Assembly: GCA_000149265.1 (NCBI GenBank) | Contig: CH000786.1 | Location: forward strand, 152,814-216,813 | Length of the DNA stretch: 64,000 nucleotides | Reading direction: 5' to 3' | Origin: Ciona savignyi | Taxonomy: Eukaryota > Chordata > Ascidiacea > Phlebobranchia > Cionidae | In this document: in pieces, positions 19,865 through 30,768 of the stretch | How positions within the stretch are numbered: position 1 is the first letter of the stretch | Layout of the letters: every line of letters starts with the position of its first letter | Translations under genes and position numbers: made by a program | The notes under the pieces: model-generated | Told to the model about the DNA's origin: nothing | The model's input: the letters and a program-made list of their open reading frames with translations, nothing else | Databases searched by the model: none

Positions 19865-19992
19865 AGTTTAGTTTGGTTTATTCATTTTTTACACTCGTAC
19901 TAAAAAACAGCATAACAGGAAATGACGACAAAACTAACAGTCGTAAAAAAACAAAATTGTTTATTCTAGTTTTTTCATTGGAAATCGCTTTC
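19865..19992 (-). repeat. family C repeat, 3' part
   Basis: Reverse copy: complement of the ATTAACTAAAC-type tail, then AAAACTAACAGTCGTAAAAA. It directly abuts the family A SINE that follows. Confidence 0.55.
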
Positions 19993-20254
19993 TGTGGATA
20001 GGATAACATATTCATGTTTATCCCCGTCAATGAAAAAACCAAGGGGGTTAACACACGGGCAATCGTCAGATTATCTTGCGCCCACCGTCGGGTACCCGGA
20101 GCTATTGCAGTGTGTTGTGTATGATTCACATGTTCCTTTAATTTGGTAGAACCTATTAATCCGCTGGCTTCAGGCAATGTCCGTAAAGTGCCTTGCCCAA
20201 GGACACAACCGACTAGCTAGCGTCCAGTTTCACCTGCAAACTTTCGATTAAAAG

Positions 20255-21669
20255 AAAACGACCAAACTTGCGAGTGCAGCGTACTCGGCGTAGCTCGGCG
20301 CACGACCGTTTACACCAAGCGCAGCGTTTGTAGTGAACCGATGTGTATATAATGGTTACGATCAAAATGTGAATTGAGAAGCCAAATTTAGTTTTAACAA
20401 CCGGTGTGCTTTTAACAACAGCAAAATGCAACAAAACATTTTAACTACCTGCACAATAGGTATCCTAATTATTACGCATGTTTATATGACTTATATAAAA
20501 ACGTATAATAATATACACGTTTGCGTACAGCACTTTTGGGCAACCGCGTTCACTACTGATTAGCCTATATCACTAAGCATAAACTTTTACTTTCCTAAAA
20601 GCCTAGCCGTTTACTTTTGTTTTGAAAGTTTAACACCAAGACAATGATTGAATGAACAATAAAAATATGTTATGTTAGAAACTGAACGTAGATTGGATTT
20701 TAAAATTTATTCCTTTGTGGAAATAGGGACATCACATGGCGTACAAACAAGCCCGTATGGAAAGTACGTCAATTTTCGCCGAGATCTCGAGTGTGCACGC
20801 GCCAAATATTTAAGTGTGCACACAATCTCCTTTTTATTACTATTTTGTAAAAATCTTATATTATTCTATCCTAAATCTATCGTATCCATCAGCTAACATA
20901 TCTATCTACGTAACAAAAAACGTACTGATAGTAAATTACCCGAGGTCCAGAGGTAGGTTTACAGGTTTGTTGGATATTATACGATGTTTATACTGCCAGC
21001 TCGCGAGCGTGTGTAAAATTACCCAAGTGTGCAAAGACGCAGTAAAAAAAACTCGAGTGTGCAGCTGCCGTACTTTCCATACTGGCAAACAAGGAGGTTT
21101 TTTTACAGCCCCGGAGAAAAAACTCTTTGGACAGCTCGATATTTTCCATCACAAATGTTGAGCAAATTATTTCAGTAAATATAGTATGTAATTTGGCAGA
21201 ACCAATAGATGTGTTTACATAAATGTCTTTACAATACAGTTTAAAGGCTGTAGGCTACAAGCATATAAGTAAAAGGGTAACATATTACCCAAATTTATGT
21301 ACAAGTTGTTTAATCGCTGGTGAATTGCATGCAGCAATACAGTTTTGTTTTTGTACGACTGCTGTGTATAAGTTTAAAGATACTTAAACTAGTTTAAGTA
21401 TCTATTTAAAATTAGTGTAAAGTTTGTATTCTTTTATTGAAAGCGTTTAAAGACGACTTCACCGTGTCTATGGAAACCAATTATTGCCATAGAAATATAT
21501 TATAACATACTCTCGCTACGCCCGTGAAATTCGCTACACGAGCGAACTTCGGCGTAGCGCAGCTTGACTTTCTGAGCGTGCGCTCGGCGTACGCCGGGCG
21601 AATATTTCTTTGTTTGTTTTATGGTCGCTGCGCTGCCGTACGCCGAGGTACGCTTGGTGTAAACGGGGC
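20255..21669. mobile_element. insertion with GC-rich inverted ends (putative non-autonomous DNA transposon)
   Basis: Both ends carry repeats unlike the surrounding AT-rich DNA: GTACTCGGCGTAG and CCGTTTACACCAAGCG on the left (20280-20325), and the inverted CGTACGCCGAGGTACG and CGCTTGGTGTAAACGG on the right (21635-21666). No transposase is encoded. The TTAA within the flanking 7-bp repeat would fit a piggyBac-type target, but the ends do not settle the superfamily. A smaller MITE lies inside. Confidence 0.65.
20752..21085. mobile_element. hAT-like MITE, 334 bp with 8-bp target duplication
   Basis: Terminal inverted repeats CCCGTATGGAAAGTACG (left) and CCAGTATGGAAAGTACG (right, inverted) differ at one position in 17. 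They are flanked by identical CAAACAAG at 20744-20751 and 21086-21093. Subterminal copies of CTCGAGTGTGCA lie inverted near both ends. An 8-bp duplication with short inverted repeats is typical of hAT elements. No coding capacity. Confidence 0.88.
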
Positions 21670-22212
21670 TTAAAAGGCGACGCACTTAACCGCCAGACAA
21701 ACCGGTTGGACTAATTGTGACTGGACAATGCAAATGAAATGCGTGTTAGTATACAGCATTTAAGAAACAAGGTAACGTAATTGGAAATTCCTTTTATGTT
21801 CATAATAATGTGGTGTAAAGATTAAAGTTAACATTGATTTGAGAGGGATTGCATATTGGAGGGTTTACATGATAATATATATTGCTGCGCTTGCATTTTT
21901 TTAATTTGTACTGCCCTAACGATTTATTATGAGTTTTGAAAGCCAACTGTTTGTATGTTTGGTAACAGTTCGCCGTGAAATTTTTTTGATTGGGAGGTTT
22001 TCCCGAGGTAGACTGTAATATTTTTATGGCCGGTAGTTTTACTTTATTTCAATTGACGACCAGTTGGCCCATTGTTAATGATATTTCGCATAGGCCTACA
22101 CATTTTAATGTTTTTCCGCTTTCCGAAATCTTAACCAATTTCAGAAAAGTTAATTTTAGGAGGATTATTATTGTTGTTTTTATTGCCTTTGTTCTATCTA
22201 TTTATGTATGTT

Positions 22213-22512
22213 GTCCGGCCGGTTGGTCTAACGGTAAGTGCGTCGCCTTTCAATCGAAAGGTTGCAGGTGCGAAACTGGTCGCTAGCTAGTTGGTTGTGT
22301 CCTTGGGCAAGGCACTTTACGGACATTGCCTGAACCCACCAGATTAATGGGTTCTACCAAATTGAAGGAGTGTGTCTATCATCTACAACACACTGCAACA
22401 GCTCCGGTAACCCGACGGTGTGCGCGAGGTGATCTGACGATTGCCCGTGTGTTAACTCCATTGGTTTTTCCATCCACGGGGATAAACATGAATATCTTAT
22501 CTCTTATCTATT
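22213..22512 (+). repeat. family A SINE, near full length
   Basis: One of the best heads: CCGGCCGGTTGGTCTAACGG, then GTCGCCTTTCAATCGAAAGG and a B-box-like GGTGCGAAACTGG. Confidence 0.82.
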
Positions 22513-22689
22513 AAATTTTCCTAACACTTGACAAAAACCGTTAGGACGAATTTTTGGATGTCTGGGCAGACGACTCAATGGTTGGGAATACGGTACGAAG
22601 GTGTAGTCCTATATTTTTTTGAATCTGTAACGATTGAATACAGCTTGCCTTCTTTAAATAAAAGGACATCACAGCACATAATTTGGTAC

Positions 22690-22695
22690 TTTATT
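22690..22695 (-). promoter_or_regulatory. candidate polyadenylation signal for SCPEP1
   Basis: AATAAA on the minus strand about 175 bp past the SCPEP1 stop. Confidence 0.45.
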
Positions 22696-22868
22696 TAAAA
22701 TCAAAGGTTTAGTTTAAATTGAAAATGTTGAAATAAGTGCACACACTATTACTGCTCCATTGGTATATATAACATTGCAAGGCACAAATAGGAATAACCT
22801 ACAATCAATTAGAAATATCTGCAATCCAAATGATTAAAAAACACATTTAAAATAGGGAAATGCTCCAC

Positions 22869-25800
22869 TTAAGTCGTAATGATATCATGCAACATGTACA
22901 GAGTGAATTCCCCTGCGTCAGCAGGCACCATATGACCAGCTTTCAACACCCACCAGAATTCAAAGTTATCCATTTTCTTGGAAAAACCACCGGTGTCTTG
23001 TCCTGAAATTCAGAATTTTTAATTTGATTGCGTTGTTACAGTTTAAGCACGGTTAGTCTGGTAGTTTAGTGTGTCGCCTTTCAATAGAAAGGCGACACAA
23101 TAAAGATATATCTTTCATACACAGCACACTGCAGTAGTACCAGTAATGTGAGAGAAGACAAATTAAATAAGTTACAAAAGAGAAAACTGCAAAATTAAAA
23201 GAAAACAGTTTCGAACCTGCAACCCTTCGGTTAAGAGACAATTGACTAACCAACCAAGCTATTCTGGCTTACTTAGTTTCCTTTTGTACTTTACATAACT
23301 TAAAACTCCAATTAGGATATCCAACGTACCTTGATAAGCATACATTGGGGTGAAATCTTGGGCCATAAATTCTCCCAGTCTTCCCCATGATAATTTCTTC
23401 ATCCACATCTCTTGGCCTGTTTGAGAGAAACTAAATTAAAAATCGGGAATGCAAGTAAAAAGCAAACCAGATTATTCAGTTTTGGTTAGTTTTGCTGGCT
23501 TCATTTGTTAAAGATCTAATAATTGGTAAAGATCTAATCGCACTTCAAGAAGTCTGATCTGTTAGTATGATGGTTTCGTGCGATGCCTTTTAACTGAAAG
23601 ATTTATGGCTCAAAACTGGTCGCTAATTAGTCAGTTGTGTTCTTGGGCAAGGCACTTTACGGACATTGCCTGAACCCAACGAATTAATAGGTTCTACTAA
23701 ATTGAAGGAACGTGTGAATTATACACAACACATTGCAATAGCTCCGGTAACCCAATGGTGGGCGCGATCTGACGATTGCACGTGTGTTAACCTCCTAATT
23801 TTCTCATTCATGGGATAAACATGAATATCCATCCATCGATTTACCTGGAGTGTCAACAATCAAATCCAATTGGCCGTTGTAGACCACGACCTTCATTCCA
23901 GTATCAATCAGTTGGTCAACTGTGGAAAATTAAAGTTATAAGTAGGTTATGATATAAGGTGGATTATGATAAAAAATAGGTTATGGTGATGAAAAATATC
24001 TCAAGAGGACAGTATATAAAATATAAACAGAAAGAAAAGTATTTATTAAACCAATTTTATACTGTTTTATAAGTATCTATTTTTATAAATGTTTATAAAG
24101 ATAACGTTACTTTTTTCCTGTAGTTTTTCTGCTTTATCCTGCCTCCCTATTTTTAAATAACTGTGGTAAATAAAGTACCAAAAAATAAACATGAACTAAA
24201 TAAAAACCTGTTAGGATAACCGGCTTCATGAAATCTCCACTTTGAGCGTTGAACACGTCGTTCGATTGTCCACCCCATGTTACAGAGGCTGGGATACCAA
24301 GGTAGTTCTTCACATACCCGTTCATCAAAGTGTCAAGCGGGTCGGCTTGGTATGCGTCAACGTGGATCGCGTAAGCTTCGACTGTGAAAGGGAATCATCA
24401 ATATATGGGATAGAATATTTATGTTTGTCCTCGTGAATAGGAAACTATAAGAAGCATTAACACACAGGTAATTATCAGATCACCTCATATTAACACTTTA
24501 ATATGGTAGAACCCAAATTTCAGTGGGTTCAGGCAAAACCAGGTCCAAGCTGCAACCCTTTGGCTAAAAGGCAACACTTTAACCCATTACACTATACAAT
24601 CGCACATTTTGTTATGGTAGGGCATGATGCTTATATCATGCTCATGTCACTTTAATGCTAATTTTATACTGAAAGATTCATTAACAGTTACTATCTTATA
24701 ACATTGTCAAGTTGCTAAAGCTATTGTATTGTGATGTATATTACTTTTTGTTGTTTCAAATTACCCCATTATTTTACTGGATTAAAGCGATGTTCACCAA
24801 GTGCCTTGCCAAAAGACACACCCGAATAACTACCAACCAGTTTTAAACCTACAACATTTTAGCTAAAATAGCAAACTGCTTTTCTCAAAGACACAACAGG
24901 TAGCCAGCTGTCAATTTCGAACCTACAACCTTTCGGCTGAAAGGCTAAGCACAAATCCGAAAAGCTTTACAAAGGTATGCTTTTAAACCATTTGTCTTGT
25001 AGATAAAGTACTAAGCCTTATAAATAAGAGTATCATTTCCTATTATTCCTATATTTTACCTAAATCTGGTGCAACAAGAGCGCTGATGTTCCTGTGGCTT
25101 CTGAGGGCACTAGTGGCGTGGTGGGGGGCCAAGATGTTGTAGAAATCAACGTTATCGGTTTTCTGAATAATCTGGATAAAAAATGTGGTTACACAGGGTC
25201 ATTTGTCGTCGCCTGGAATTGCAATTCCAAAAAGGAGTTAAAGGGTTAAATTAGATAATCGCGAATGCCTAATCGGTTCCTAATTATTAAATACATGATA
25301 GATATGTCCGTACAGATTACTGCACCAAAGCATTTAAATGTAAATAGTAAACATGTGTTGGGGACCATGTGGCCCTGTTTGATTATTGGCTGTGTTTCTA
25401 TTTGGGGTTTTAGCTTTAATTGTATTTTTGTTTCAAGCAGTAAACAGCAATACTCTTAAATTTCCCTTAAATTTGTATCAAATAACCATACAAATACTGT
25501 TATTGTGTGCTTAAATTGATCGTTATTAGCATAGAAATAACAACAAATTCAGTGAACTATCAGTTTTTTATGAAAGTAAAATAAAATAACATATAGTATC
25601 TGACACAATAGCTTGGTTAGTTCATCAACTTTTAGTTGAAGGGTTGCAGTTGTCTTAAGCAAGGCACTTTGTTTTATTATTAGCCAAAGGAGGCTTTAAA
25701 GACCTGCTGCGAATGAGAAAGCATACGACCAGCACAAGAGACATGCTGCTTTATGGATTTGAATAAAAAATAAAAGAAGTTGACGTACCACAGACTCAGT

Positions 25801-28800
25801 GAGACTCCATCGGTTCGTTGCCTTCACCCAATCGCCGGCATCTACTGAAGCTTGCGTTGCAGCGGCTGCTTTGTTGACCGCAGAAAGCCCAGCGTCATCA
25901 AGCAGACCCTTATCATGAACACAAACATTGATTTCGAGTTCAAACAAACAATTTCGGGAATTCGAGTTTGCACTAACAAGGTTACGCCACTTGACATTTT
26001 AACCTTACGGGAAACCCACAGCGATTCAGCAAAACTCAAGTGGTTTTTCATGACGTTGATTTAAAAACAATAGCGGTTGGTAAACCAATTAATCACGTAG
26101 CAAACATGGTCTGCTGATAACATAATGCCTATTTGCAATATTTATACCGCAATAGTGGCACCATAATTATAGTTCATTATTCATTTATATCATACAAACC
26201 TGTTCCTGGTCAAATTTTGATTTTTTTGTCTTATTTTAAGTTAATTTCCTTCATAATGCAAAATTTGCACATTTAATGAAGTTTTGGCAGTTTTCCCATT
26301 ATCTTCAAGTAATATTAAAAATATACCTCATTATGTAAATAAATAACATTAAATAAACTTAAATAAAAATGTTCCTATTTTAAGCATAGAAACAGAAAAA
26401 GAACAACATTCATGGAAACATGTCGCCAACATTAACTTACAGTTTGGTATAAATATGGACCCCATGAGTTCACCGAATCCATAGCGGAAATCCACCCATC
26501 TCCCAACCCAGTGCCTTGTAAGTTGATGTTGAAAGTTCCAGCCTCCATTTCCTGGAAATGGGAATACTTGGATGTCAGTCTGCTCAGTAAGTATGGTGGT
26601 TTAATGCGACGCATTTCAACCGAAAGGTTGCAGGTATAAATCATACACAACCGAAAGGTTGAAGGAATGTTTGAATCAAACACAACACACTGCAATAGCT
26701 CCGGTAACTCAACGATGGGCACGAGGTGATCTACCGATTGCCCGTGTGTTAACCCCCTTTGGTTTTCCCAATTATGGAATAAACATGAATATTCTATCCC
26801 ACTCAAATCGATAAAGGGTTAAAAAGATATTTAAGAGATATCAAAATCGGTACCCTATAACAATTAAGTAACCTGCTATTTATTAAGAAGAACAAAATTA
26901 AACCCTAGAAATTAATTATATAAATATCAAATCCAAAATGGGTTAAAACGGGATTTTAGAGTATATTAAAAATTGTAACCCTCTGGTAGTAATGAATATA
27001 AAACATAATTAAACCAAAAAATTAATTTACTTGGATATCAAATCGAAAAAGGGATTAAAAAAGTTTTTAACAGATATCCAAAACGGTACCCCACAAAAAT
27101 TAGGTAACGTGCTATTCATAAGGAGAACGTAATTAAACCCCAGAAAAAAATGTTTTGGATATCAAATTAAAAAAGGGTTAAATAAGGGATTTTAGCTGAT
27201 ATCAAAAATTGTAACCTCATACTTATTTACAAATAATGAATATAGAACATAATTAAACTTCATTTTGAACATAATTAAACTTCATTTAAAATTTCATTTT
27301 GATGATCATCAAATATTTTTAAAAAAAAGGTAAAAAATACAATTTTCAGTGTACAAAGCCCTTCCTGTTTCATAACCCTGTTTTAAGTCTGTTATTGCAG
27401 TAATTAGCTATTAGCTTTGATGTCAAATAAACCATAATCAGTTCCACTAATATTTACTCTCATTATCTTAACCGGAATGACAAAGCACATATTTCGTTTG
27501 AGTTGATCAAACTTTAATTGACCTCTGCTTGCTTCTTATGCGAAGGTCAGTATCGGAAGTTTAACATGCGTTCAATGTCGTAATAAATTACAATTTCTCG
27601 TTCATAGCTACTGTTGGGTGGTTGGGCGCCTGTGTAATTCGATTTGCACTCTTGACCCAAGGTAATCACAGCAGTCAAAAATTAGGTAATAAAAAACACA
27701 CTGCAATGCCTAAAGTAGCATTGCCTAGTTATTGTGATACCCTGTCCCATATTTCTTCAATATTTTTAAGAAATTTTAATTTTTTACATTTTTGTACTAA
27801 GACTGCAATCTAAGCAAAACTAAATATTTGAAACATAAACATAAAATTTATTTTTTGGAGCATAACCCAAGGAATTGTAGTCAAAGCAAAAAAACATAAA
27901 GCCAATAACAAAACTTTTTTATATGTAGTACTTATTTTAGTTTTTGGAAAATATTTNNNNNNNNNNNNNNNNNNNNNNNNNNNNNNNNNNNNNNNNNNNN
28001 NNNNNNNNNNNNNNNNNNNNNNNNNNNNNNNNNNNNNNNNNNNNNNNNNNNNNNNNATTTTGCCACCATAGGATTCACACATGATGTAGAATGGGTTCGG
28101 CTGCAAAAAATAACCGATTTATTAATTAAAAGTCACTTTTTAAATGGCTAATAAGGAATTTATTGTGGCCGAATAGAAGGTAGTGCTTCGCCTTTCAGCT
28201 AAAAGGTTGTAGGATTGAAAATAAACGCTAGTTTTTAATTGCGCCCTTGGACAAGGCATGTATGGGGAAAACAAAATAGGTTAATGAACTGAAGGAATGA
28301 TCCGATCATAACACATTCGTAAACTTTGGTGACCCAACAGTGCACACACTTGATAATCAGATGATTGGGTAGCTAGTTAGTTGGTTGTGTTGTTGTGCAA
28401 GGTACTTCACGGACATTGCCTGAACCCAGCGGAGTAATGGGTTCTACTAAATTGAAGGAACATGTGTATCACTCACAATACACTACAATAGCTCCGGTAA
28501 CCCGATGGTGAGCGCGAGGTGATCTGATGATTGCCCATGTGTTAACCCCCTTTGGTTTCCCATTCAAAGAAATAAATAAACCTGAATATCCTATCCTATT
28601 CTACTTCCATCATGTACCAATATTTATATATACAATGTTGAATACTAAAACATAACCAACAGCTTTTGTTTTACCAATAATTCGGGGTGAGTGGCATAGA
28701 ATCCTTTCAGTACAGAAACCATGTCAGCTGCAATTTGATCGATATCCGTAGTGTACGCATTGCTGTTGCTCACGTAACTGAAAATTATAAGATTACATTA

Positions 28801-30768
28801 GCCATATGGTTGATTAAATGCGCGGTTTTTTAATAAAATAGGGTTGTTATAATGAATATCGTGTGATGACGTAGCCATCAACATAAACGTTTAAATTTGT
28901 TCAACTAAGAGCAAACTAGTAAGTTTAACCGACACTCACACTCGTGATTTGATGGTTGCTATGTAAAAAGAATCAACATTCTTAATTAAAACATCGCGCA
29001 ATCCGTAATACGTTAAACGAAGCCATAATGGTTGATTAAAATAACAGAAATCTCATTTCTATCTTTTCTAGCTGTAAATGACATCCAACGATTCATACTC
29101 TGCTAGATGAAAACACGAAGCAGGACTTTTGATAAAAATTTGGAAAATAAAAAAAGCTGCAAAATTAGTCGTTAAAACACGTCAATAATTCAAAAAATGA
29201 GATTCTAGAAACTGTATGAACGAATCCAATACCTGAATCCAGAACCAACTGGGTTGTCGACAAAGAGGACATGACCCAAACCAGTCCACGATGTTTCTCT
29301 TCGGTTCAAGTCCAAATCAAGTGGACCCAACTCCTCGAAGTTGCCGTACCCAGTACCAGATGCTCCTGGACCTCCCTAAAAGTGGGGTTAGTTTTGGTGA
29401 ATAGCTTAGTGGGTTGGTTCTTGCTGTTGTTTAGCCGAAGTGTTGTAGGATCAAAACCAGCAGCTAGGTACTCGATTGTGTGCTCGGGCAATACACTTAG
29501 CAAAGATCGCCTGGACGCAGTAATTTAACGGGCTGTACTAAAATGTAAGAATTGTTTTAATTATATACAACACATTGCAATAGCTCCAGTAACCCGATGT
29601 AGGGCCCGAGATGATCTGATTAACAGGAATAAAACATATATATATTATCCTTCTAAATGGTGAATTGAATTTTGACCCTTTATATTTATTAATGTTAAGA
29701 ACGAAATTATACAATAAGTGAAAACATAAATACAAATTTGTCTACTTTATTAAACATCAGGCGTCCACACTTACATACAGATAAGATATAGCTACTAATG
29801 TTAAATAAAATAGCCTGGTTTTTAAGTTTGTGGCACACACAGAATATATAATAAAAAATAAAAAATGAAGTAGGATAAAAAATGGAGTATATACAAAAAT
29901 GCACTACCTTTGGATTTGAAGGGTACCCATAATTAGCTCAGCATGGCTAGATTACCAAACTTAATTAGCTTACCCTACAGAACTCATGCCAAAATCTGTA
30001 CCTGCAGCCATAAAATCACTGGAACTGGATCAAGGGTGGGAAGGAAGGATGGTTGGTAGGATGTATCATGGAAGAACAACCACCAGAACATGTGAGCGTC
30101 CTGTCGAACATCCACATAACCCCAGTCTGACTTCACATCATCCAGTGATCCACCATTGGTGAAAACACACAAGGAGCCTGAATAGGTGTGAGAGATAATG
30201 GTGTGTTTGATAGCAGAAATCCGAAGAAAATAAAAAAACAGTCGATGTATACATTAATTATGAAATTGAAAGAAAATAGGTTGATTTTTATCTTTATTCA
30301 ACAGTGCTAAATGATAATGATACTAGAGTATATCAATTGTCAATAAAATTGGAAGTGGGGCGGGAAATAGAAATGTTAAAAGGTGTGTTGAAAGATGTCA
30401 TATGACCTTGATTGTTAAGTTGTTTAAGGTTTATATTATGAATTATTTTTATTCAAGAAAGGAATACAAGATTTCAAGTTTATTTCGTCAGCAATGAAAA
30501 CACAAATACTACTGATAACAACACATTATTTACGTCTTAATTTCTGTAGACAAGGGTGAAAGTGAAAACGTTATGTCACCGTAACACTGCCACATTCTTT
30601 TGAACTAAATACAAGTTAAAGTTTTTGCCTGTTAACACATAGAAATCCATGTGCTTAAGAATTTAAACCTATTCCCTAGTATCATTCGATGTTTTAAGTT
30701 TTCAAATCTCGAAAGTGCAAATTAAGATTCTTACCTAATAAGACCACCAAAGCAAGCTTGGAAAACAT
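22869..30768 (-). CDS. SCPEP1: retinoid-inducible-type serine carboxypeptidase (SCPEP1, peptidase family S10)
   Basis: Twelve exons on the minus strand: 30768-30735, 30177-30002, 29375-29233, 28777-28675, 28100-28057 (runs into a 100-N gap), 26551-26441, 25908-25789, 25171-25060, 24381-24208, 23919-23845, 23416-23330 and 23002-22869. Exon 1 plus the start of exon 2 encode a signal peptide (MFSKLALVVLLGSLCVFTNG). The body tracks human SCPEP1: DAHMFWWLF, WLQGGPGASGTGYGNFEELGP, VDNPVGSGF, catalytic Ser in MCESYGGK (residue 162), LGDGWISAMDS, catalytic Asp in YNGQLDLIVD and catalytic His in KAGHMVPAD. It is a secreted or lysosomal exopeptidase. About 11 residues after GGK are hidden by the gap; with them the protein would be about 447 residues (human 452). 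The exon 7 acceptor is weak and leaves the family's SLLEDK-like stretch out. Confidence 0.95.
23572..23846 (+). repeat. family A SINE in SCPEP1 intron 10
   Basis: Near full length, head to GAATATCCATCCATCG. It stops right beside the SCPEP1 exon 10 donor on the other strand. Confidence 0.75.
24412..24600 (-). repeat. diverged family A SINE in SCPEP1 intron 8
   Basis: Reverse copy with loss of the middle; AGAATATTTATGTTTGTCC tail side and AAGGCAACACTTTAACCC head side remain. A further weak copy of the head is seen at about 24780-24965. Confidence 0.55.
26588..26812 (+). repeat. family A SINE in SCPEP1 intron 5
   Basis: Head (GGTGGTTTAATGCGACGC) with a short internal rearrangement that repeats the AACCGAAAGGTTG block, then the usual body and tail. 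Confidence 0.72.
26800..27290. repeat. tandem array of about 120-bp units
   Basis: Four diverged units begin near 26802, 26924, 27033 and 27158. Each has a GATATCAAAT...AAAGGGTTAAA block, then a GATATCAAAA...GTAACC or GGTACCC block, then AACATAATTAAAC. Units 1 and 3 resemble each other more than 2 and 4, suggesting a higher-order pair of about 235 bp. The array lies in SCPEP1 intron 5. Confidence 0.75.
27957..28056. other. assembly gap of exactly 100 N
   Basis: Truncates SCPEP1 exon 5 just after the catalytic ESYGGK. The round length suggests a gap of unknown true size. Confidence 0.98.
28155..28602 (+). repeat. two family A copies in SCPEP1 intron 4
   Basis: A degenerate head-containing copy (about 28155-28365) is followed by a head-less but well-kept body and tail (28366-28602). 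Confidence 0.68.
29085..29195 (-). repeat. family C repeat, 3' part, in SCPEP1 intron 3
   Basis: Complement of the 3' block: AACACGAAGCAGGACTTTTG and TCGTTAAAACACGTCAATAA. Confidence 0.6.
29395..29655 (+). repeat. diverged family A SINE in SCPEP1 intron 2
   Basis: Head side GCTTAGTGGGTTGG, body AACACATTGCAATAGCTCC; the tail is degenerate. Confidence 0.6.

Larger units (their letters stand above)
19997..21712 (-). repeat. family A SINE split by a 1.4-kb insertion
   Basis: The tail and body (19997-20254) and the tRNA-like head (21672-21712, GGCGACGCACTTAACC on the plus strand) together make one complete SINE. The break lies within the anticodon-loop-like part. TTAAAAG occurs at both edges (20248-20254 and 21670-21676), as expected for a target-site duplication. 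Confidence 0.85.

Noticed and set aside
27810-28106. Open frame bridging the 100-N gap
   Set aside because: Only its first 14 codons after QPNPF are SCPEP1 exon 5; the part beyond the gap is intron, joined only because N does not encode stops.
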